DNA from: Clostridia bacterium | GTDB taxonomy: Bacteria > Bacillota > Clostridia > Oscillospirales > QAMX01 | Assembly (NCBI GenBank): GCA_017532825.1 | Contig: JAFXIT010000058.1 | Coordinates: forward strand, 1 to 38,561 | DNA length: 38,561 nucleotides | Direction: 5' to 3' | Shown here: positions 34,244 to 38,561 of the stretch, one piece after another | Position numbering within the stretch: the stretch's first letter is position 1 | Layout of the letters: each line of letters opens with the position of its first letter | Notes under the pieces: model-generated | The model's database searches: none | What the model was told of the DNA's origin: nothing | The model's input: only the letters and a program-made list of their open reading frames with translations | Made by a program: the position numbers and the translations under genes

Positions 34244-35973
34244 CAGTTTGCCATTTTGTAGATGCGCTGCATCGTCGCAAAGGCCTGCTCACGGCTGTAT
34301 ACTCCGAAGGGATCGAAGACCTGTCTGTAGGCATCAACACCCTTCATTATCTCAAGGGCCGAAACGAAATCTATATATTCCACCGACCAAGCCTGGAAGA
34401 CAGAAGCGTCCTCGAAGGCTATCGGGGTTGCGGTGTTTTCTATGCCGACTATCTTTGCAGACACCGTCAGCATCTTTGCGGCCTCCTGCCGCTGAAGGGT
34501 ACGGTAGGGCATGAAGCTGCCCTTTGCATCCCCTACCCCGATGACGATGCCCAAGGCGTAGGCCGCCATTATGTCACGGTCGTTTGTGTCGGGGAAGGGA
34601 TAGCTCTGAACGAAGCTGTCAAGGCTCTTGCCCGTCTTTTCGAGCACTACCTCGTCTATGCTCTTGCCAAGCGCACTCTCGATAAGACGGATGGCAATGC
34701 TTGTAAACTCGGCACGGTTAATGGCGTTCTTATACATACAGGCGAGGCCGTTGGGAAGCAGACCGTAATCGTAAGCGTCGGAGAGCTCGGGCTCTGCCCA
34801 GAAGGCGATGACCTCGGTAGCGGAGTTGACCGCCCTGCCGTCAAAGGCCACGTAGCCGTACTTTCCGCCGATCGATATCAGCGCAAGACCGTCGCTTACG
34901 GGCTCGGCGTATTCGTATGCAACAGCGTTTACACGGTTGCCCTGACGGTCGATAAAGTAGTAGTAATCAGGGGCGGTGGATACGAGCGCCACACCCTCGG
35001 AGAAGGGCTCTGCCGAACGGTACTCGGGGGTTATGAGTACCTCGCCGTTTATGTCGGCGTATCCCCACAGACCGTTTACCTCAATGGGAAGCAGACCTTC
35101 CGAAAAGACGCCCAGGCTGTCGGCATCGACCGTAGTTACGACATACCCTTCCATATCTATGACCATACAGACTCCCTTCTTGACTACCGAAGCGTAGCCG
35201 TCGTGGAAGACCTTAGTCACGCCGTTTTCGAAGGTATACCAAAGATCCTCAAACATAGGAGCGATAACGTATTGGCCCTTGTCATTGGCAAACCCCCACA
35301 GACCGTTCTGACGGGACTGCACGGGTACCATCGAGTGTTCATAGGAAAGGCAGGCGCCCCAATCGGGATTCCATACGACCTTTCCGCTCAGGTCGACTAA
35401 CATATCTCCGCCCATATATCCAAGCACGGGCAGATATTTTTCCATACTCTCGGGGAATGTAAAGCTTCCCGTTGTGTCGGTAGAGACGACGGCGTAGCCC
35501 TCGTTATAGACTAACGCCGAGGAAAAGCCGTTGATAGGAAGCACGGTACCCTGTCGGAGGGAGTACATCCTGCCCGCAGATATGAAGGTACCCGAGCTGA
35601 CCGAAATATCAAGGCTGTCGGCATCGACGTCGCCAAGGTCGGCAACGACCGTACCCTTTCGGTTGATTATATAACGGGTCTGCAGACTGCCTCCGGTCTC
35701 GGCCACAGCCGCATATCCCTCGTTAAAGTCGCAGGCGTAGTCCCAGGTGCATTCGATAACAAGCCTGCCGGTAGTATCTATGTACCCCCATTTACTGCCG
35801 TCAAATACTGCGGCCATGCCGTCGGAAAAGCTACGGGCCTTGACATATTGGGGAAGGATCTTGTAGTTTTCGGTGAGTCTGTCTGCAGGTGCGGCGAGGG
35901 CAGGAAGTACTCCCAGCACCATAGCGATGACGACCAGGGCCGAAACGGTACGGATCAAACCTTTAAAACGCAC
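34243..35973 (-). CDS. WG-repeat surface protein with C-terminal SLH domains
   Basis: 576 residues. A signal peptide (about 1-28, ending ALA) is followed by WG beta repeats (SKWGYIDTTGRLVI, GLWGFANDKGQYVI, GLWGYADINGEVLI, GKYGYVAFDGRAV; about 45-385). Two to three SLH segments occupy the end (about 410-576: INRAEFTSIAIRLIE, RTLQRQEAAKMLTVSA, GVYSREQAFATMQRIY). SLH domains hold proteins to secondary wall polymers. The start is GTG with AAAGGAGG eight bases upstream. It lies 15 bases after the PAS-ATPase gene and belongs to the same transcript. The ligand of the WG region is unknown. Confidence 0.9.
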   Translation of the reverse strand: MRFKGLIRTVSALVVIAMVLGVLPALAAPADRLTENYKILPQYVKARSFSDGMAAVFDGSKWGYIDTTGRLVIECTWDYACDFNEGYAAVAETGGSLQTRYIINRKGTVVADLGDVDADSLDISVSSGTFISAGRMYSLRQGTVLPINGFSSALVYNEGYAVVSTDTTGSFTFPESMEKYLPVLGYMGGDMLVDLSGKVVWNPDWGACLSYEHSMVPVQSRQNGLWGFANDKGQYVIAPMFEDLWYTFENGVTKVFHDGYASVVKKGVCMVIDMEGYVVTTVDADSLGVFSEGLLPIEVNGLWGYADINGEVLITPEYRSAEPFSEGVALVSTAPDYYYFIDRQGNRVNAVAYEYAEPVSDGLALISIGGKYGYVAFDGRAVNSATEVIAFWAEPELSDAYDYGLLPNGLACMYKNAINRAEFTSIAIRLIESALGKSIDEVVLEKTGKSLDSFVQSYPFPDTNDRDIMAAYALGIVIGVGDAKGSFMPYRTLQRQEAAKMLTVSAKIVGIENTATPIAFEDASVFQAWSVEYIDFVSALEIMKGVDAYRQVFDPFGVYSREQAFATMQRIYKMAN

Positions 35974-35988
35974 TCCACCGTCCTCCTT

Positions 35989-37010
35989 TTACTGTAAAAG
36001 TGCCTCGTAGGCATCGTCGGGCAGTATCTCGGAAAGAAGGATATATATCTCCGGTATCCCCTCATCCGCACTCACGCAGGACGATTCAAACTCGGGCGCG
36101 TCGCAAAGCGGCAGACGTACGGATATTACGTTTTTCTCGCTGCCGCATTCTCTGACGGTAGCCGTTGACACGGAAAACCGTCCGGCGAGTGCCTGTGTAC
36201 CATCCTTGACTGCTCGCTCAGCGGTCCGCCTGCATCCTCGACCGTCAGCATGACATAGGGCTTCTCGGCATCCACCGAGACAAGGCTCAGCTCTATCCCG
36301 CCGTCTTTTCCGCAGCGTTCAAGGGCATCCGCAACCAACGTAAGAACTATTCTGTCAAAATTCTGCTTACTCATCCGAACGCTTCCGCCCGAGCAGTCGC
36401 AGCTTGCGTTCATACGGTATCCTGCGGCAGATATCAGCCTCTGCGCCACTGCGATCACCTCTTCAAATGCGCCTGCAGGGTCGCAGTAGCACTCTTCGGT
36501 GTCGTCCGATACGCCGCTTAACAGCGACAGCAGACCGGAGGAATAATTCAGCGTTCTGCAGATGCCGTGTATAACGGCGGCCATACCGCTGCCGCTTGGC
36601 TCGGTGCCGTAGGTCTTTACCGAGGCAAGAAGGGAGCTCATCGCCACACGGAGCTGTGACTGCAGGCCGAAATTCATCTTGGCGGTATTCGGCAGGGTGC
36701 CGTTTTGGCAGATGCGGAAAATTACGACCGTTGCATCCTTTACCCGTCCCACGCTGCCGTCTATTTCGTAATCTCCCCAAGGCTCTGCGTTGAAAGAAAA
36801 CTCTGCCGCTCCTTCGTCAGCCTTGGTAATATATCTCTCGACAAACTGTCTTTCAAATACGTTCTCTACCGCTTCCCCTTCCAAGCTTCCTCCGATAAGC
36901 TCCGAGAAGGCACGGTTGAAGGCGGCTATCCTTCCTTTACGCACAAATACTACGGCGTCGGAAACTGCGTTTAAAATATATTCATCCGAAACAGGTGCTC
37001 CAAAAAACAT
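35989..37010 (-). pseudogene. PAS/histidine-kinase-like ATPase sensor, frameshifted near its C-terminus
   Basis: One frame runs 36126-37010 and codes about 294 residues: PAS-like domain (about 10-100, ILNAVSDAVVFVRKGRIAAFNRAFSELIGG), a dimerisation-type helix pair and a degenerate ATPase domain (FDRIVLTLVADALERCG, VMLTVEDAGG). Downstream of VEDAGG the sequence becomes implausible, while the overlapping frame supplies AVKDGTQALAGRFSVSTATV and NVISVRLPL, the expected C-terminal kinase strands, to a stop at 35989. A single-base indel around 36195-36235 would rejoin them. The kinase His is replaced by Ser (LQSQLRVAMSSLL) and the N-box Asn by Asp. The start is ATG 37010 behind GGAGG. Confidence 0.75.
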
Positions 37011-37048
37011 ACGTCCTCCATACAAAAAGGTTATACTTAGGTTAGTTT

Positions 37049-37077
37049 ATTATATCACGTCGAGTCGAATAATGCAA
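37049..37077 (-). promoter_or_regulatory. Promoter of the PAS sensor-WG/SLH unit
   Basis: On the minus strand TTGCAT (37072-37077) and a perfect TATAAT (37049-37054) lie 17 bases apart, about 32 bases before the ATG. A 10-base inverted repeat begins just beside the -35. Confidence 0.65.
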
Positions 37078-37135
37078 TTATCTGCCGCTGTCGTACGAGA
37101 ATTTTTTTCGCAGGCCTTCCGCACTCGGCAGATAA
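37078..37135. repeat. Inverted repeat between the divergent PAS and tRNA promoters
   Basis: TTATCTGCCG (37078-37087) and CGGCAGATAA (37126-37135) are perfect complements 38 bases apart. Neither arm lies in a gene. It could be an operator or the closing stem of a short structured RNA. The rest of the 37011-37167 gap holds nothing else I can name. Confidence 0.7.
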
Positions 37136-37167
37136 AACATTATTTTGGAAAAAATGTTTTTTCAGCC

Positions 37168-37196
37168 TTGACATCCCTTATTTTTTCTGCTATAAT
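37168..37196 (+). promoter_or_regulatory. Perfect consensus promoter of the tRNA-Cys gene
   Basis: TTGACA (37168-37173) and TATAAT (37191-37196) with a 17-base spacer. The tRNA begins 13 bases after the -10, so the primary transcript has a short 5' leader. Confidence 0.88.
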
Positions 37197-37209
37197 CTCA
37201 TACGTTGAC

Positions 37210-37283
37210 GGCGCCATAGCCAAGCGGTAAGGCAGAGGTCTGCAAAACCTTTATCCCCGGTCCGATTCCGGGTGGCGCCTCCA
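37210..37283 (+). tRNA. tRNA-Cys, anticodon GCA
   Basis: A full cloverleaf can be drawn: acceptor GGCGCCA/TGGCGCC, D stem GCC/GGC, anticodon stem GAGGT/ACCTT with loop CTGCAAA (GCA), a four-base variable loop, T stem CCCGG/CCGGG with loop TCCGATT, and an encoded CCA end. It is a stand-alone tRNA gene with its own promoter and terminator. Confidence 0.96.
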
Positions 37284-37288
37284 AAAAA

Positions 37289-37321
37289 GAAACCGACCCA
37301 CAAGGTCGGTTTTCTTTTTTT
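37289..37321 (+). terminator. Terminator of the tRNA-Cys gene
   Basis: GAAACCGACC pairs with GGTCGGTTTTC around a five-base loop, and seven T residues follow. Confidence 0.92.
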
Positions 37322-37409
37322 GACACGAAGTGCGGAATCTGACCCTTACGAACCCTGTCGGGAGGGTATTATTTTTTCAATGCACACCCATAAAAATCCC
37401 CGTAAAATA

Positions 37410-37438
37410 TTGAGTCGATGGAAGAAATATGGTATAAT
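37410..37438 (+). promoter_or_regulatory. Promoter of the GDPD-fucosidase unit
   Basis: TTGAGT (37410-37415) and a perfect TATAAT (37433-37438) are 17 bases apart. The leader to the ATG is about 65 bases and shows no clear riboswitch fold. Confidence 0.7.
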
Positions 37439-37510
37439 TCGACTGTAAAAGGTCCTTTACATGCATAAAAGAAAAGTCCTGTCAAGACCAAACCCCAAAG
37501 GAGAAGAATG

Positions 37511-38308
37511 ATGTATATAGAGGTCGCTGCCCACCGCGGAAACGTTGCGGAATATCCCGAAAACACGATGCCCGCATACAAGTCAGCCTATGAGATCGGC
37601 GCTGATATGATAGAGTTGGATCTGCATATGACCAAGGATGGCGAGATCGTCCTTATTCACGACGGAGACCTTGCACGTACGGCTGACGTTTCTGGCAGGA
37701 TAAACGAATTGACTCTCGATGAGATCCTGCGTGCAGACGTTGGTATAAAGAAGGGTGAAGAGTTCAGAGGAACAAGAGTACCGACGCTCCGTCAATTTTG
37801 CGAATTCGTTGCAGGCGAGAGCTCTGATATGCAGTTTAATTTTGAGTTCAAGGATTATTTTCGTGACGGCGAGGAACGTGCAAAGGCGTGTGCCGACAAA
37901 ATCATTGCGACGGTTGATCGCTACGGTCTTTGGGAGCGCAGCTTTGTTAACAGCTTTGACGGAAGGCTGCTTAAATATATAGAGGAAAAATACGACGGGC
38001 GTTTCCGCCTTCACGGATTTTATCCCTATAATATACTCGGAGATATCCGACCGAAAAAGCTTTATTGTGCCTGTCTTTGGAAGTATAACGATCACGACGG
38101 CACACCTGCGTTTGAAGGCTTGGTCAACCCCAAAAAAGATTTTGATGAGCTTATAGCGCACGGAGTCCGCCCTTGGGTGGGTGCATCTATTCGCACGATC
38201 GAAGATATGAAGCAAGCAGCGAGCCTCGGCGCACAACTGATAACCTCAAACGAGCCGGCATTTATGATGTCGGAATTAGAAAAAGCAGGACTGCGAATAA
38301 GGGAGTAA
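37511..38308 (+). CDS. Glycerophosphodiester phosphodiesterase family protein
   Basis: 265 residues, a typical small cytoplasmic GDPD TIM barrel. The catalytic AHRGNVAEYPENT (His, Arg, Glu), the metal-binding ELDLHMTKDGEIVLIHDGDLART (ELD and IHD) and NFEFKDY with a later WVGASIRTIEDMKQA segment are intact. It hydrolyses glycerophosphodiesters to glycerol 3-phosphate and an alcohol. Two adjacent ATGs are possible; the second (37511) has AGGAG at seven bases and is used here. Codon choice is somewhat more AT-rich than in its left neighbours. A GH29 gene follows after five bases. Confidence 0.93.
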   Translation: MYIEVAAHRGNVAEYPENTMPAYKSAYEIGADMIELDLHMTKDGEIVLIHDGDLARTADVSGRINELTLDEILRADVGIKKGEEFRGTRVPTLRQFCEFVAGESSDMQFNFEFKDYFRDGEERAKACADKIIATVDRYGLWERSFVNSFDGRLLKYIEEKYDGRFRLHGFYPYNILGDIRPKKLYCACLWKYNDHDGTPAFEGLVNPKKDFDELIAHGVRPWVGASIRTIEDMKQAASLGAQLITSNEPAFMMSELEKAGLRIRE

Positions 38309-38313
38309 TAAGT

Positions 38314-38561
38314 ATGTACGAAAACCTCGAATACGACAAGACTCTGGTCAAATGCCATCCTTCCCCGCGGCAGTTAGCCGTTGAGCAGATGGAATTCTAC
38401 GCCTTCGCTCATTTTACGGTCAACACCTTTACCGACAAGGAGTGGGGCGACGGCACCGAGCCCGAATCGGTGTTTGACCCGACCGCACTGGATGCCGACC
38501 AGTGGGTCGATGCGCTCAAGTCCGCAGGGTGTACCGGTCTTATCCTGACCTGCAAGCACCA
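38314..38561 (+). CDS. Alpha-L-fucosidase (GH29), N-terminal part, cut by the window edge
   Basis: 82 residues are visible, beginning MYENLEYDKTLVKCHPSPRQ. The following EFYAFAHFTVNTFTDKEWGDG and GLILTCKHH are highly typical of the GH29 catalytic barrel, where the first beta strands carry fucose-binding His residues. It removes terminal L-fucose from glycans, such as mucin or milk oligosaccharides in gut settings. No signal peptide is present, suggesting cytoplasmic action. GGGAG lies eight bases before the ATG, and the gene starts five bases after the GDPD stop, so the two are cotranscribed. Confidence 0.9.
   Translation, partial: MYENLEYDKTLVKCHPSPRQLAVEQMEFYAFAHFTVNTFTDKEWGDGTEPESVFDPTALDADQWVDALKSAGCTGLILTCKH

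Noticed and set aside
37210..37283. tRNA-Cys as an integration site for an element carrying the GDPD and fucosidase genes
   Set aside because: No duplicate of the tRNA 3' end and no integrase is visible to the right within the window; the slightly more AT-rich codons are not enough.

Overview
The window looks like chromosome of a Clostridia-type Firmicute, most likely an uncultured gut member of the Oscillospirales. This is inferred from gene order and families, not from a marker tree: the dxs-tlyA-nadK-argR-recN order, an IspDF fusion, a CarD-like gene beside ftsEX, SipW-type secretion, WG/SLH and M14C proteins, and several glycosidases. Strong Shine-Dalgarno sites and near-consensus sigma-A promoters with 17-base spacers are common. 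The standard code applies: ftsE, the S41 protease gene and the ArsC-like gene all end in TAG.

Left part (1-9885), all on the minus strand. The edge holds a broken TnpV-type mobile-element gene and an unknown 115-residue protein. A GNAT-like protein follows pfkA and shares its promoter. Upstream lies one tight operon, transcribed leftward from about 9945: CdaR-family regulator, ftsE, ftsX, an M23 endopeptidase with a long coiled coil, an S41 protease, a CarD-like factor and ispDF. It joins cell-wall splitting (FtsEX driving a hydrolase) to isoprenoid supply and an RNA-polymerase-binding factor.

Centre-left (10057-19063). On the plus strand are two lipoproteins (SGNH hydrolase, DUF4358) behind a perfect consensus promoter, then an ECF sigma factor with a membrane-anchored beta-propeller protein that may be its regulator. 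On the minus strand is a three-gene SipW cassette: a signal peptidase of the Ser/His type between two proteins with SipW-type signal peptides. Its promoter has a (TA)8 tract between the -35 and -10 boxes, a layout known from phase-variable fimbrial promoters. An ArsC/Spx-like protein, an M14 muropeptide peptidase and a small nitroreductase follow.

Centre-right (19065-32382), minus strand. A Na/Pi cotransporter and GH42 beta-galactosidase form one unit; dxs-tlyA-nadK-argR-recN another; then cysK, and rpsO-pnp. The pnp frame is cut by a single TAG in an otherwise intact gene. The rpsO-pnp spacer holds two strong hairpins, the larger about 75 bases, resembling the RNase III-controlled leader of E. 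coli.

Right part (32428-38561). A cupin and a GH76-like lipoprotein run rightward. A WG-repeat/SLH surface protein and a PAS/ATPase sensor run leftward; the sensor is frameshifted near its end and lacks the kinase histidine. A tRNA-Cys gene, a glycerophosphodiester phosphodiesterase and the start of a GH29 alpha-L-fucosidase close the window. Three reading-frame breaks (tnpV, pnp, PAS sensor) in 38 kb call for a check of base accuracy before biological meaning is assigned.
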